Source: Acidiphilium sp. C61 (lineage in GTDB: Bacteria; Pseudomonadota; Alphaproteobacteria; Acetobacterales; Acetobacteraceae). Taken from it: a stretch of 64,000 bases of DNA. Position 1 is the stretch's first letter. Each line of letters begins with the position of its first letter. Under the pieces are notes generated by a model that made no database searches, had not been told where the DNA came from, and saw nothing but the letters and a program-made list of their open reading frames with translations. The position numbers and the translations under genes were made by a program. Of the stretch, positions 34,126 through 43,932 are shown piece by piece. Location: assembly GCF_902712915.1 (NCBI RefSeq), contig NZ_CACTIA010000005.1, positions 62,001 to 126,000 of the forward strand. Reading direction: 5' to 3'.

Positions 34126-35972
34126 TGGCGGGCCTGTTCGTCCTGCTGGCCTGGCTGCTGCTGGCCGGGGTGGTGGGGCAGGCGCTGCGTCTTGCCGCAT
34201 CATGGCGGCGCGGCGGGGCGGCACCGGTGGACTGGGCGCGCGGGCTGGCGGCGCTGCCGCGGCGGTATCTCGTCGACGTGCATGGCGTGGTTGCATTGCG
34301 GGCGGCGGCGGCGCGGATGCACCAGGCGATTGCCGGGGGCTTGCTCGGCGGCACTACGCTTGTGCTGCTGGGCGTCATCTCGGCGCTGCGTGGCGCGGAA
34401 ATTCTGTGGCTGCTGGCCGCATTCGGCTTTGGTTTCGCAATTTTCGGCGCGCGGCTGGTAGCACAGCGGAGGCAGCCGGTAAGGCCGGCGTCACTCTCCG
34501 GCGGGGCGTTCCAGGGTCTGGCGCGAGATCTGGCTGCCTATGCGGCGGGCGGGTTCCTGGCCTCGCTCGGCATTCTGCTCGGGCTGTGGCTGCCGGCACT
34601 GGCCGGGATCGGGCTTGCCGCCTGGGGCGGGGCGCGGCTGGTGGCGGGGATCGCGACCGGGCCGATGCGGCACGCGCTGGCCGGGGCGGTGCATCTCGCG
34701 GCGCATCCGCGGCCTGAGCGCTTCGCGGGCGCGGCGGCGAGCGGGCTGTTGCCGGCGCAAAAATTCGGTGTGGCGACGATCGCCGATTTCGCCTGGAACC
34801 GACTGGCGGGGTTCGATGCCTGCATCCAGTGCGGGCGGTGCGAGGAGGCATGCCCGGCCTTTGCCGCCGGCCAGAAGCTGAACCCGAAGGCGCTGATCCA
34901 GGACCTGGCGGCGGCGCTGCATCCTGACGCGCCTTCCTATGCCGGCTCGCCGCATCCCGGCATTTCGTCGCCGGGCCCGGTGCTCGGGCGGCTGCACGCG
35001 GAGACTCTGTTCGCCTGCACGACCTGCCGCGCCTGTGTATCCGCCTGCCCGATGATGATCGAGCATGTGGATGCGGTGATCGACCTGCGGCGGCACCTGA
35101 CACTCGCGGAGGGCGCTGCACCGGGCAAGGCGGACCAGGTGCTTTCGGAGCTGCGCTACGCGTTCAATCCGGGTGGGTTCGAGCCCGGGCGGCGGCTCGA
35201 TTTCGTCGCCGGCGGGCTGCGCGTGCTGGGCGAGGGCGAGAGCGCCGACATCCTGCTCTGGCTCGGCGATGGGGCGTTCGACGCGCGCTACGGGCGAACG
35301 CTGCGGGCGCTGGTGGCAATCATGCGGGCGGCGGGGCTGGATTTCGCGGCGCTGGGGGAAGCAGAACGAGATTGCGGCGACCTCGCCCGGCGGCTCGGCG
35401 ACGAGGCGGGGTTCGAGCGCCTCGCGCGCGCCAATGTGGCGTCGCTGGCGAGGCGGCGGTTCGGCCGGATCATCACCGCCGATCCGCATGCGCTGCATGT
35501 ATTGCGGCAGGAATATCCGGCGTTCGGCGGACACTATACGGTGCAGCACCATACGGCGCTGATCGACGAGCTGATCGGCAATGGCGCGATCCGGCCGGGG
35601 GCTATATCCGGCGTGACGGTGACCTATCACGACCCGTGCTATCTCGGCCGTTACAACGGCGAGTATGACGCGCCACGGCGGGTGCTGGGGCGGATCGGCG
35701 TGGCGGTGAGCGAGATGGAGCGGCATGGCGCGGCCTCGTTCTGCTGCGGCGGCGGGGGCGGCGCGCCGGTTTCGGACATCGCGGGCGAGCGGCGGATTCC
35801 GGATTTGCGGATGGCGCAGGCGCGGGAGACGGGGGCCGGGATCGTCGCCGTGGCGTGCCCGGGCTGCACGGCGATGCTGGAAGGGGTGACGGGCGCACGG
35901 CCCGAGGTGCGCGACATTGCCGAGCTGGTGCATGAGGCGATGGAAGCGGTGCCGGCGGCGGTGCGGGCGTGA
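34125..35972 (+). CDS. dgcB: DgcB-like membrane iron-sulfur electron-transfer protein
   Basis: The 615-residue protein has about four hydrophobic helices in its first 175 residues, then two [4Fe-4S] motifs, Cys233/236/239/243 (CIQCGRCEEAC) and Cys298/301/304/308 (CTTCRACVSAC), and two heterodisulfide-reductase-like CCG segments (HDPCYLGRYNGEYDAPR, then FCCGGGGG; ACPGCTAML). It probably carries electrons from DgcA towards the quinone pool. Overlaps with dgcA and etfA suggest tight coexpression. It matches the DgcB partner seen beside DgcA in Pseudomonas. Confidence 0.82.
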   Translation: MAGLFVLLAWLLLAGVVGQALRLAASWRRGGAAPVDWARGLAALPRRYLVDVHGVVALRAAAARMHQAIAGGLLGGTTLVLLGVISALRGAEILWLLAAFGFGFAIFGARLVAQRRQPVRPASLSGGAFQGLARDLAAYAAGGFLASLGILLGLWLPALAGIGLAAWGGARLVAGIATGPMRHALAGAVHLAAHPRPERFAGAAASGLLPAQKFGVATIADFAWNRLAGFDACIQCGRCEEACPAFAAGQKLNPKALIQDLAAALHPDAPSYAGSPHPGISSPGPVLGRLHAETLFACTTCRACVSACPMMIEHVDAVIDLRRHLTLAEGAAPGKADQVLSELRYAFNPGGFEPGRRLDFVAGGLRVLGEGESADILLWLGDGAFDARYGRTLRALVAIMRAAGLDFAALGEAERDCGDLARRLGDEAGFERLARANVASLARRRFGRIITADPHALHVLRQEYPAFGGHYTVQHHTALIDELIGNGAIRPGAISGVTVTYHDPCYLGRYNGEYDAPRRVLGRIGVAVSEMERHGAASFCCGGGGGAPVSDIAGERRIPDLRMAQARETGAGIVAVACPGCTAMLEGVTGARPEVRDIAELVHEAMEAVPAAVRA

Positions 35973-37045
35973 GCGCGAAGCGCCGCGATCCGCGCACCGA
36001 GCGCGCGGCGGTGGTGGTGACCGAGGCGCCGCGCCGGCGGATCGACCGAATGCATCGCGGCGGGGTAATCGCGCAGGATGCAGTCGTCGCAAAGGCGGCG
36101 GCCGCGGTCGTGACCATCGCCGAGCCAGCCTATCTGGTGTTCGCCGTGGTGGAGATGGCGGGCGGCATGCTGTCGCGCCATGACCGGCAGGTGCTGGGGG
36201 CGGCGCGATTGCTCGATGGCGGCGGGAGGGCGGCGGTGGTGCTGCTGGCGCCGAGCCTGCCGGAGGACGCGGGGGCGGCGGGGGCGGACCGGGTGATGAT
36301 GCTGCCCGAGCGGGACGATCCGGCGGCGTTGGCGGCAGCGGTCGCCGCCGCGATCGGCGCGCATCGGCCGCGCCATGTGGTATTCGCCGAGAGCGCGGAT
36401 GGCGGGGATCTGGCGCGGCGGGTGGCCGCACTCCGCGACGAGACGCTGTTCGATGCGGTCGAGAGCCTGTCGGCGCGGCAGGCGATCCGCCCGGCTGCCG
36501 CAGGGCGGGTGGAATGGCGGGCGGCGCCGCCGCATCTGCTGAGCATCGCGGCCGACCGCATTGCGCCTTGGCGCGGGCCGGCGCACGCGGCCGAGCCGGT
36601 TGATCCGCCGGCCGATCCGGCGAGGGATGTGGCGATGGCGGTGCGGCTGTCGCCCCTGCCGGTGGAAGCGGCGAATGTGCGGCTGGACGAGGCGGGATTC
36701 GTGATCGCGGCGGGGAACGGGGTGGCGGATTTCGCGGGGTTTCTCGATCTCGCGCGCGCGCTCGGGGCAACACCGGGGGCGAGCCGGGTGGTATGCGATG
36801 CCGGCGCGTTGCCGCGGGAGATGCAGGTCGGCGCCTCGGGGACCGTACTCAACGCTGACTGCTATGTGGCGTTCGGGATTTCCGGTGCGCCGCAGCATTT
36901 GCAGGGGATCGGCACGGTGGAGCATGTGGTCGCGGTGAATACCGATCTGCACGCGGCGATGATCGCGCGGGCGGATTTGGCGGTGGTGGCGGATGCGCAG
37001 GCGGTGCTGCCGGCGCTGCTCGCGCGGCTGGAAGCTGAGGCGTGA
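35969..37045 (+). CDS. etfA: Electron transfer flavoprotein alpha subunit (dgc-linked)
   Basis: The 358-residue EtfA has the FAD-binding C-terminal domain with FGISGAPQHLQGI near 290-302 and VAVNTDLHAAMI afterwards, both strong family signatures. The N-terminal domain is divergent and Ala/Arg-rich. The start is GTG at 35969, overlapping the dgcB stop. It pairs with etfB downstream and probably accepts electrons in dimethylglycine oxidation rather than in fatty-acid oxidation; that role is inferred from position. Confidence 0.85.
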   Translation: MSAKRRDPRTERAAVVVTEAPRRRIDRMHRGGVIAQDAVVAKAAAAVVTIAEPAYLVFAVVEMAGGMLSRHDRQVLGAARLLDGGGRAAVVLLAPSLPEDAGAAGADRVMMLPERDDPAALAAAVAAAIGAHRPRHVVFAESADGGDLARRVAALRDETLFDAVESLSARQAIRPAAAGRVEWRAAPPHLLSIAADRIAPWRGPAHAAEPVDPPADPARDVAMAVRLSPLPVEAANVRLDEAGFVIAAGNGVADFAGFLDLARALGATPGASRVVCDAGALPREMQVGASGTVLNADCYVAFGISGAPQHLQGIGTVEHVVAVNTDLHAAMIARADLAVVADAQAVLPALLARLEAEA

Positions 37046-37806
37046 GGATCGTCGTGCTGCTATCCGCCGGCCGGCATCCGGCGACGGGCGAGCCCTGCCC
37101 GGTGCCGGTGGAGTTGCAAGCGATAGCGCTGGCGCGGCGCATTGCCGGGGCGAGCGGGGTGGTCGAGGGGCTGCATGCCGGTGGGCGCGACGATGCGGTG
37201 CTGGATGCGCTGAGCCACGGGATCGATGGTCTGACGCTGGTCGGCGCCGGGGCGGCGGGCGATCCGCTCGGTGCGCTGGTGGCGGTGCTGGAGGGAAGGA
37301 TGCCGGATCTCATCCTGGCCGGGCGGCGCGGCCGGGGCGGGGCGGATGGCGGGCTGCTGCCCTATCGGCTGGCGCTGGCGCTGGGATGGCCGATCGTCGC
37401 CGATGCGATCTCGATCGGGCTAACGGACGGTAAGTTGAAGGTGACGCAGGCGCTGCCGCGCGGCTGGCGGCGGGCGGCCACGGTGCGCGGGGCGGCGGTG
37501 ATCACCGTGCATCCGGCGGCACCGGCGGCGCTGCCCTATGTGCACCGCGCGCGGCTGGCCGGGCGGGTGAACGAAGTGGCGGGACCGGTGCTGATGCCGG
37601 CGGTGATGCCGGAAGGAGCCGAAATCCGGCCCTACCGGGCGCGGCCGAAGCTGATCGGCGATGTCGGCGGCGACGTTTCGGCCGAGGCGCGGCTGCAGGC
37701 GGTGAGCGAGACGCGGGATGCCGGCGGACGGGTGCTTGTGCGGCCGGCGCCGGACGAGGCGGCGGCGGCGATCCTCGATTTCGTGGCGCGGTTCAGGCCC
37801 CGCTAG
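37042..37806 (+). CDS. etfB: Electron transfer flavoprotein beta subunit (dgc-linked)
   Basis: The 254-residue EtfB-type protein has ALARRIAGASGVVEGLHAG early, PDLILAGRRGRGGADGGLLPYRLALALGWPIVADA around 90-125 and YRARPKLIGDV near 198. It overlaps etfA by 4 bp and closes the gbc-dgc-etf operon. Its TAG stop (37804-37806) is formed by the TA target and first G of the IS630 element, so the original last codons or stop may have been altered. The length is normal, which argues that little was lost. Confidence 0.85.
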   Translation: MRIVVLLSAGRHPATGEPCPVPVELQAIALARRIAGASGVVEGLHAGGRDDAVLDALSHGIDGLTLVGAGAAGDPLGALVAVLEGRMPDLILAGRRGRGGADGGLLPYRLALALGWPIVADAISIGLTDGKLKVTQALPRGWRRAATVRGAAVITVHPAAPAALPYVHRARLAGRVNEVAGPVLMPAVMPEGAEIRPYRARPKLIGDVGGDVSAEARLQAVSETRDAGGRVLVRPAPDEAAAAILDFVARFRPR

Positions 37807-37896
37807 AGCGGTAGCCGAACCATCTGAATCGCTGGGGTACTGGAAGCGGTTGAAATCTGATTCAAGCTATCTGCCGGAGTTTGGAGGCTGGCAGGA

Positions 37897-38283
37897 ATGG
37901 CAAAGACTCTTTTGGAGGATCTGCGGGGCCGTGTGGTGGCGGCTGTGGAACAGGGAGCGACGCACCGCGAGGCGGCGGCACGGTTTGGTGTCAGCGCAGC
38001 GAGCGTCAGTCGGTGGCGCAGCCTGCTGAGCGCGCAGGGGAACCTGAAGCCCGGTCGACATGGTGGCGACCGACGCTCCGGGCGGATCGAGAAGCAGGCG
38101 CATGTGGTTCTCGACCTGCTGGAGCAGATGCGCGATGCGACGATTGAGGAACTGCGCAGCGCGCTGGCCACACAGGGCCACCAATTCGGTTACGGGACGC
38201 TGAGGCGCTTCTTCCAGCGGCATCACATCACGCGCAAAAAAAGACCGCGCACGCCGCCGAGCAGGAGCGCCCTGACGTCCTGA
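37897..38283 (+). CDS. IS630 transposase, first frame (helix-turn-helix part)
   Basis: The 128-residue first frame holds the DNA-binding part: [21 protein letters not shown] (a helix-turn-helix at about 20-40) and the linker up to [14 protein letters not shown]. An A7 run at 38236-38242 lies at the position where a shift of -1 joins this frame to the catalytic frame, as is common in this family. Without the shift it stops at 38283. The fused protein would have 315 residues. Confidence 0.85.
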   Translation: MAKTLLEDLRGRVVAAVEQGATHREAAARFGVSAASVSRWRSLLSAQGNLKPGRHGGDRRSGRIEKQAHVVLDLLEQMRDATIEELRSALATQGHQFGYGTLRRFFQRHHITRKKRPRTPPSRSALTS

Positions 38284-38843
38284 GCCGGCGGTGGGCGTGG
38301 TTTGAAGGCCAGGAAGATCTCGACCCCGACCGGCTGATCTTTGTCGATGAAACTTGGGCCAGCACCAATATGACCCGTCGCCATGGCCGTTGTCGGCGCG
38401 GTGAACGCTTGCGGATGAGTGTGCCGCATGGCCACTGGAAGACCACGACGGTGATAGCCGGCCTGCGCAACAGCGGCATCGTTGCCCCCTTCGTAATCGA
38501 CTGCCCGGTCAATCGGATGGTGTTTGCGGCATGGATCGAGCAGGGCCTGGTGCCGATCTTGCGGCCTGGCGACATCGTCGTGATGGACAACTTGTCCAGC
38601 CACAAAGGGCCGAGGGTGCACGAATTGATTGAAGCGGCAGGCGCTGAATTGCGCCACCTCCCGCCTTACAGCCCGGACTTCAACCCCATCGAGAACGCCT
38701 TCAGCAAGCTCAAAGCCTTGCTGCGAAAAGAGGGCGCGCGGACCATCGACACCCTTTGGGCCGCAATCGGACAACTCGTCGACCTCATCACACCCGCAGA
38801 ATGCCAAAACATGTTCGCCGCAGCTGGATATGATCCAATATGA
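38241..38843 (+). CDS. IS630 transposase, second frame (DDE catalytic part)
   Basis: Entered by a -1 shift at the A7 run, this frame encodes the DDE domain: Asp in [11 protein letters not shown], Asp in [15 protein letters not shown] and Glu in [16 protein letters not shown]. All three acidic residues and the family context are intact, so the element may be active and could also mobilise related MITEs. The first 40 codons have no good start of their own. Confidence 0.85.
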   Translation, partial: KTAHAAEQERPDVLSRRWAWFEGQEDLDPDRLIFVDETWASTNMTRRHGRCRRGERLRMSVPHGHWKTTTVIAGLRNSGIVAPFVIDCPVNRMVFAAWIEQGLVPILRPGDIVVMDNLSSHKGPRVHELIEAAGAELRHLPPYSPDFNPIENAFSKLKALLRKEGARTIDTLWAAIGQLVDLITPAECQNMFAAAGYDPI

Positions 38844-38972
38844 TCGACTACCGCTCTAGCACTACTTTGGCGGAAGTTTGTTGTGATTACTGATGAGGCT
38901 ACATCCGCAGTGAGGGCAATGCCGCGGCGGTGAGCGAGAAAGACGGTCAAGGATTGCGCGTTCCGGTTGATT

Positions 38973-39069
38973 GTGAACATCGATTCCGTTTGATTGTGAA
39001 CGCCTAATCCGGTTGATCATGAACGCGGATTCCGGCGGATCGTGAACACCGGTTCGGGTGCTCATGAAC
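38973..39069 (+). repeat. Multiple terminal repeats at the left end of the IS21 element
   Basis: GTGAAC or ATGAAC recurs five times (38973, 38996, 39019, 39042, 39064) with 22-23-bp spacing. Three inverted copies (GTTCAT/GTTCAC at 41569, 41591, 41614) lie at the right end. These are the IstA-binding terminal repeats expected of IS21. Confidence 0.75.
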
Positions 39070-39152
39070 GTGTCCTGGAGTGCGATGGTGGGGCGCCGCT
39101 GCTGACAGTCTTCAACCAGGGGTAATCCCGATCCTTTGCTGAGCAGCGAGGG

Positions 39153-40700
39153 ATGGGAATGCCGGGAGAGAGATTGTCGATGCGGAAGATACGTGATGTT
39201 TTGCGGCTGCGATTTGCGCAGGGACTGAGCCAGCGAGCGATTGCGGGTAGTACGGGTCTGAGCGTAGGAGCTGTGAACAGTTACCTGAGCCGGGCGCGGC
39301 TGGCGGGATTGAATTGGCCTCTGCCTGAAGACCTTGGCGACGCGCAGCTTGAGACGCTGCTATATCCGCCGCTGCCGGATGTTGCGCCGGACCGCCGGCC
39401 GGTGCCGGATTGGGCGGCGGTGCATCGTGAATTGCGCCGGCCGAATGTGACGCTGTCGCTGCTGTGGGAAGAATACCGGGCCGGCACCGGCGGCCAGGAC
39501 GGGTTCAGCTACTCCTGGTTTTGCGATCTCTACCGGGAATGGGTGGGTCGTCTGAAGCCGACGCTGCGCCAGGTGCATATGGCGGGAGAGCGGCTGTTCG
39601 TCGACTTCGCTGGCCACGCCATGGAAGTGATCGATGGGGCGAGCGGGGAGATCCGGCGGGCCGAAATCTTTGTTGCCGTACTCGGTGCCTCGAGCTTCAT
39701 CTACGCCGAAGCGACCTGGAGCCAGGGGCTGGCGGACTGGATCGGCGCGCACGTTAACGCGTTGACCGCGATTGGCGGCACGCCGCGGCAGATCGTCAGC
39801 GACAATCTGCGCGCGGGGATCACGCGCGCGTGCTTTTATGAGCCGACGGTGAACCGCACCTACGCCGACATGGCGGCGCATTACGGCACCGCGATCATTC
39901 CGGCGCGGCCTTACAAGCCGCGGGACAAGGCGAAGGCCGAGGTCGGCGTGCAGGTGGTCCAGCGCTGGATCCTGGCACGGCTGCGCAACCGCCGCTTCTT
40001 CTCGCTGGCTGAATTGAACCAGGCGATTCGCGAATTGGTCGATCAGGTGAACGATCGACCGATGCGCGGCTGGGGCACCAACCGGCGGGCGCTCTATGAG
40101 CAGCTCGACCGCCCGGCCCTGCAACCACTGCCGCCCACGCCTTACGAATACGCGGACTGGAAGCGCTGCCGCGTGAACCTCGATTACCATGTCGAGATCG
40201 ACAAGCACTTTTACTCGGTGCCGTTCCGGTTGATCCGCGAAACAGTAGAGGCACGGATCACGGCGAAGACGGTGGAAATCTTCCACCGGGGCAAGCTGGT
40301 GGCCACGCACCAGCGCAGCTTCCGCCAGCACCGGCCGACCACAATCGCGGATCACATGCCGAGTTCGCATCGGCGCTATCGCGATTGGACCCACGAACGG
40401 ATATTGCGCGAAGCCACTGCGGTCGGTGACGACACCGCCGCCCTGGTCGAAATCATCCTGCGCTCGCGCCCGCATCCCGAACAGGGGTTCCGCTCCTGCA
40501 TTGGCATCCTCGGATTGGCAAAGCGCTACGACCCCGAGCGGCTGGATGCCGCCTGCGCCCGTGCCTTGGCACTCGGAACCCGCTCCTACGGCTCGGTCGC
40601 TGCGATCCTGAAGAATGCTCAGGAGAGGAAGACCACGGACAAGACCGAACAACCCAGCCTGTTCCACGAGAACATCCGTGGCCCCGGCTACTATCACTGA
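39153..40700 (+). CDS. istA: IS21 transposase IstA
   Basis: The 515-residue IstA has an N-terminal helix-turn-helix (FAQGLSQRAIAGSTGLSVGAVNSYL, about 21-45) and a retroviral-integrase-type catalytic core: VDFAGHAMEVID near 150, SDNLRAGITRA with the second Asp near 212 and KPRDKAKAEVGVQ with Glu near 269. It appears complete. It precedes istB by 11 bp, the usual arrangement. Confidence 0.92.
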   Translation: MGMPGERLSMRKIRDVLRLRFAQGLSQRAIAGSTGLSVGAVNSYLSRARLAGLNWPLPEDLGDAQLETLLYPPLPDVAPDRRPVPDWAAVHRELRRPNVTLSLLWEEYRAGTGGQDGFSYSWFCDLYREWVGRLKPTLRQVHMAGERLFVDFAGHAMEVIDGASGEIRRAEIFVAVLGASSFIYAEATWSQGLADWIGAHVNALTAIGGTPRQIVSDNLRAGITRACFYEPTVNRTYADMAAHYGTAIIPARPYKPRDKAKAEVGVQVVQRWILARLRNRRFFSLAELNQAIRELVDQVNDRPMRGWGTNRRALYEQLDRPALQPLPPTPYEYADWKRCRVNLDYHVEIDKHFYSVPFRLIRETVEARITAKTVEIFHRGKLVATHQRSFRQHRPTTIADHMPSSHRRYRDWTHERILREATAVGDDTAALVEIILRSRPHPEQGFRSCIGILGLAKRYDPERLDAACARALALGTRSYGSVAAILKNAQERKTTDKTEQPSLFHENIRGPGYYH

Positions 40701-40711
40701 AAGGAAACAAG

Positions 40712-41467
40712 ATGCTGATCCATCCCATGGTGGAGCGCCTGCGCGGCCTCGGCCTGACGGCAATGGCCGACGCGTTCATCGAGATGCAGAACCAATCGGC
40801 GGCTGACGATCTGACCCGCGAGGATTGGCTCGGGTTGCTGGTCGACCGTGAGGCAACCAGCCGGGACAACAAGCGCCTCGCCCGCAGGCTGAGCCAGGCG
40901 CGGCTGCGCCAGAATGCGGTTGTCGAGGATACTGACTTCCGGACACCGCGCGGTCTGGACCGAGCCCTGTTCCACAAACTTGCCGGTTGCGAATGGATCT
41001 CGCACAGCCAGCATCTGGTCATCAGCGGCCCGACCGGCGTGGGCAAATCATGGCTCGCCTGCGCGCTCGGCCACAAGGCGTGCCGGGAGGGCTTCTCGGT
41101 CCTCTATCGGCGGGCGCCACGCCTGTTTGCCGAACTCGCGACGGCGCGCGGCGAAGGAAGATTGCCCCGGATGTTGGCGGCCCTTGAACGCACCCGCCTG
41201 CTCATCATCGATGATTGGGGACCCGAGCCCCTGACCGCCGAGCAGCGCCGCGACCTACTGGAAATCGTTGATGATCGTTATGAAAAGGGCTCCCTGCTGG
41301 TGACCAGCCAGGTGCCCGTGAATCGCTGGCATGACCTGGTGGGGGATCCCACCCTGGGAGATGCGATCCTGGACCGCGTCGTGCACCGCGCCCATCGCAT
41401 CGAACTGAAGGGACCGAGCCTGCGCAAGCGTCACGCCGTCACCACACAATCCGATCAGGGCGCTTGA
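40712..41467 (+). CDS. istB: IS21 helper ATPase IstB
   Basis: The 251-residue AAA+ ATPase has Walker A SGPTGVGKS (about 107-115) and Walker B LLIIDDWGPEPL (about 166-177), plus the family's TSQVPVNRWHDLVGDPTLGDAILDRVVHRAHRI segment near the C-terminus. IstB selects target DNA and stimulates IstA. The gene appears intact. Confidence 0.92.
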   Translation: MLIHPMVERLRGLGLTAMADAFIEMQNQSAADDLTREDWLGLLVDREATSRDNKRLARRLSQARLRQNAVVEDTDFRTPRGLDRALFHKLAGCEWISHSQHLVISGPTGVGKSWLACALGHKACREGFSVLYRRAPRLFAELATARGEGRLPRMLAALERTRLLIIDDWGPEPLTAEQRRDLLEIVDDRYEKGSLLVTSQVPVNRWHDLVGDPTLGDAILDRVVHRAHRIELKGPSLRKRHAVTTQSDQGA

Positions 41468-42700
41468 CGAACCCCACGGAAAAATGAGACGGCGCAACCG
41501 TCAGTGGCAGCGATCCACCATGACCGCCGGCCGCCCGTCAGGCCCCGTTCAGGCCAGAGCGAGCAGGTGTTCATGATCGCCGGAATCGGTGTTCACGATC
41601 GAACGGATTGACCGTTCATCATCACCGGAATGCGCACAAGGATGGCTTGGCGCACTGCTGGCAGGGTGGGTTGGGGAGGCGGACCGGGGACTCTTTTTTT
41701 TCCGTCCCGCCTGAGCGAGCCTTCGGGATTGCAAGAAGGCGTAGGCCATCATCGTCATCAGGGCATGGCGGTGGAGGCCAGTCCAGGATCGGCCCTCGAA
41801 GTGGTCCAAGCCGAGTTCCTCTTTGAGTTGCTGATGGGCCTGCTCGCAGATCCAGCGCGCCTTGATGGCGCCAGCCAGAGCTCTGATCGGGGTGTCGGCA
41901 GGCAGGTTCGAGAGATAGTATTTTCGCTCGCCATTCGAGCGATGCTCACCCACCAGCCAGGCTTCCTCTCCCGGCATGTGCTGGGCACCGGCAGAACCGA
42001 TTCGCTGGGGCGCGCCATCAGCAATGCGTACCCTCATGGCGGCAAAGCGGGCTGTCAGACGCCCCTTTGTTCCCTTGCGCCAACCGAGCTGCCGCCACTT
42101 CGCGCCTTCGAGCATCGCTTGTGCCGCGATGGATTTGACGTCGGGCACATGACGCACCCGTGGGCGACCGCGGCCTGCGACCGGGAAGATCAGCTGCACA
42201 TCCGCCGGATAGACCTTCTGGTGCCGGGGGATGCCGACAGCCCAGCAAAGGCCGCGTGTACTCAGCGCCTGCCGGAACGGAGCCGACAGCCCGTAACCGG
42301 CATCGGCCAGCACACAGCCGAAGCGCACGCCGGCAGCGATGACGCGATCGATCTCCTCGATCGCGATCTCAGGCTTTGTGCGGTATTCCTGGAAACAGGC
42401 AGGCACGCCCGCCTTGTCCATGCGCGCGATATCGCTCGTCCAGCTTTCCGGCAGAAATAACCGCAAGCTCAGCATGAGCGGAACTTCGCCCGAAGCCAGC
42501 GTCACCGACACCAGCGTCTGACAGTTGGCATTCTTGCCGAGGGTCACGTCCGTCGATGTGGTGGAAATTATAGATGGGTTAAGGTGACCGTGGATCATTC
42601 GGCTGCGGTGGCGATCTGGGTGAAGTGGACCCTTTGGTGTGGATCACTTGGGGCGGGATTTAAGATGGAAGCTGATCCGTTCTGATCTCCCAAAGGGCTA

Positions 42701-43648
42701 TCAAGCTACCTGCTGTTGTTGCGGCTGTGGAGATGTGGGCAACGTGGTAGCGTTGTCCAAGCTTCTCCGCAGGATAAGCGTCATATCCACGGCCGCCGGC
42801 GGCAGAATGCCGACCATTGCTTCGCGCCACACCGCCATCGGCGCGCGGTTGTCCAACGCCATGTGAGGGCGTTGGTGGTTGTAGAAGTCAAACCATTGGC
42901 CCAGGCCGGCGCGCAGTTCCGTGCCGTCAGCGTAGCCCTTGATATACAGGTCTTCGTATTTCAGCGATCGCCAGAGCCGCTCGATGAACACGTTGTCCAT
43001 CCAGCGCCCCTTGCCGTCCATCGAGATCCGGATCTCCGCCGCGGTCAGGACGTCGGTGAACGCCATCGAGGTGAATTGCGAACCCTGGTCGGTGTTGAAG
43101 ATTTCCGGCTTGCCGAACCGGGACAGGGCCTCTTCGAGCGCCGAGATGCAAAAGCCGGTGTCCATCGTGTTCGAGACCCGCCAGGCCAGCACCGCTCGGC
43201 TATGCCAGTCCATGATCGCCACCAGGTAGAGAAAGCCGCGGCCCATCGGCAGGTAGGTGATATCGGCGCACCAGACCCGGTTCGGCCGGTCGATCACCAG
43301 GTCCCGTAACAGATACGGGTAGATCCGGTGCCCCGCCGACGGCTTGCTGGTCCGCGGCTTCGGCCCGAGCGCCGCAATCCCCATCAGCCGCATCAGCCGT
43401 TGCACTCGCTTGCGGTTGACCCGCAGCCCCTCGGCCGCGAGCACCGCCATCAGCCGGCGCGAGCCCAGAAACGGCCAGCGCAAAAACAGCTCGTCGATCC
43501 GCCGCATCACGTCCAGATCATTGTCGTTCGCCGCACGACGCCGTCGGTACACCCCGGATCGCGCCAGCCCTAGCAGCGCGCACTGCCGGCGGATCGACAG
43601 CACAGCATGATCGCGATCGAGCTTCGCTCGCCGGTCCGGCACGCTCAT
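42701..43648 (-). CDS. IS3-family transposase OrfB
   Basis: The 315-residue integrase-type protein has HTH_21-like [21 protein letters not shown], then the DDE core: Asp in [12 protein letters not shown], Asp in [12 protein letters not shown] and Glu in [18 protein letters not shown]. The C-terminal [16 protein letters not shown] is typical. It overlaps orfA by 4 bp (ATGA), so coupling or a -1 shift at the nearby T6 run may join them. It appears intact. Confidence 0.9.
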   Translation of the reverse strand: MSVPDRRAKLDRDHAVLSIRRQCALLGLARSGVYRRRRAANDNDLDVMRRIDELFLRWPFLGSRRLMAVLAAEGLRVNRKRVQRLMRLMGIAALGPKPRTSKPSAGHRIYPYLLRDLVIDRPNRVWCADITYLPMGRGFLYLVAIMDWHSRAVLAWRVSNTMDTGFCISALEEALSRFGKPEIFNTDQGSQFTSMAFTDVLTAAEIRISMDGKGRWMDNVFIERLWRSLKYEDLYIKGYADGTELRAGLGQWFDFYNHQRPHMALDNRAPMAVWREAMVGILPPAAVDMTLILRRSLDNATTLPTSPQPQQQQVA

Positions 43649-43932
43649 CTTCCGGACCTCTTTGCTAAAAAATCGTTCTCGATCGTCAGTTGGCCGATTT
43701 TCGCATGCAGCTTCTCGATCTCCCGCTGCCCGGCGGCCTCCGCATCCTGCCCGATCTTCGGATCAAACGCCCGCGCCGCCTGCTCCTGCAGTTGCTTCTT
43801 CCAAGCGTAAATCTGGTTCGGATGAACCTGATACCGCGCCGCCAAGTCAGCAACCGTTGCCTGCTCGCGCAGCGCCTCCAAGGCAATCTTCGCCTTCAGC
43901 CCCGCCTCAATCTTCCGTCTCGTCTTGCTCAT
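43645..43932 (-). CDS. IS3-family transposase OrfA
   Basis: The 95-residue protein has a helix-turn-helix ([33 protein letters not shown], roughly 16-48) followed by a leucine-zipper-like helix ([23 protein letters not shown]). It binds the ends of the element and joins OrfB for transposition. It appears intact. Confidence 0.9.
   Translation of the reverse strand: MSKTRRKIEAGLKAKIALEALREQATVADLAARYQVHPNQIYAWKKQLQEQAARAFDPKIGQDAEAAGQREIEKLHAKIGQLTIENDFLAKRSGR

Larger units (their letters stand above)
37806..38856 (+). mobile_element. IS630-family insertion sequence
   Basis: The element is 1,051 bp with TA duplications at 37804-37805 and 38857-38858. Its ends are inverted: TAGAGCGGTAG at the left and CTACCGCTCTA at the right. 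It carries a two-frame transposase. It sits at the stop codon of etfB. Its right end supplied the CTAG where the IS701 element inserted. Confidence 0.9.
38955..41636 (+). mobile_element. IS21-family element inside the IS701 element
   Basis: The 2,682-bp element has ends TGCGCGTTCCGG and CCGGAATGCGCA and a 7-bp duplication CAAGGAT at 38948-38954 and 41637-41643. It contains istA and istB in the usual order and the internal multiple terminal repeats of the family. Excision restores the C-terminus of the IS701 transposase. Confidence 0.9.

Noticed and set aside
31780..36773. Two long minus-strand frames opposite gbcB, dgcA and dgcB
   Set aside because: Arg/Pro/His-rich shadows with no recognisable domain; the plus strand has conserved cofactor motifs.
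38955..38959. TGCGC as the target duplication of the IS21 element
   Set aside because: It repeats at both ends, but TGCGC belongs to the inverted termini; the 7-bp CAAGGAT outside it restores the IS701 frame and is the better duplication.
38968..39069. Regularly spaced short repeats that look like a tiny CRISPR array
   Set aside because: Spacing of 22-23 bp between 6-7-bp motifs at the end of an istAB element identifies IS21 terminal repeats; no cas genes are present.
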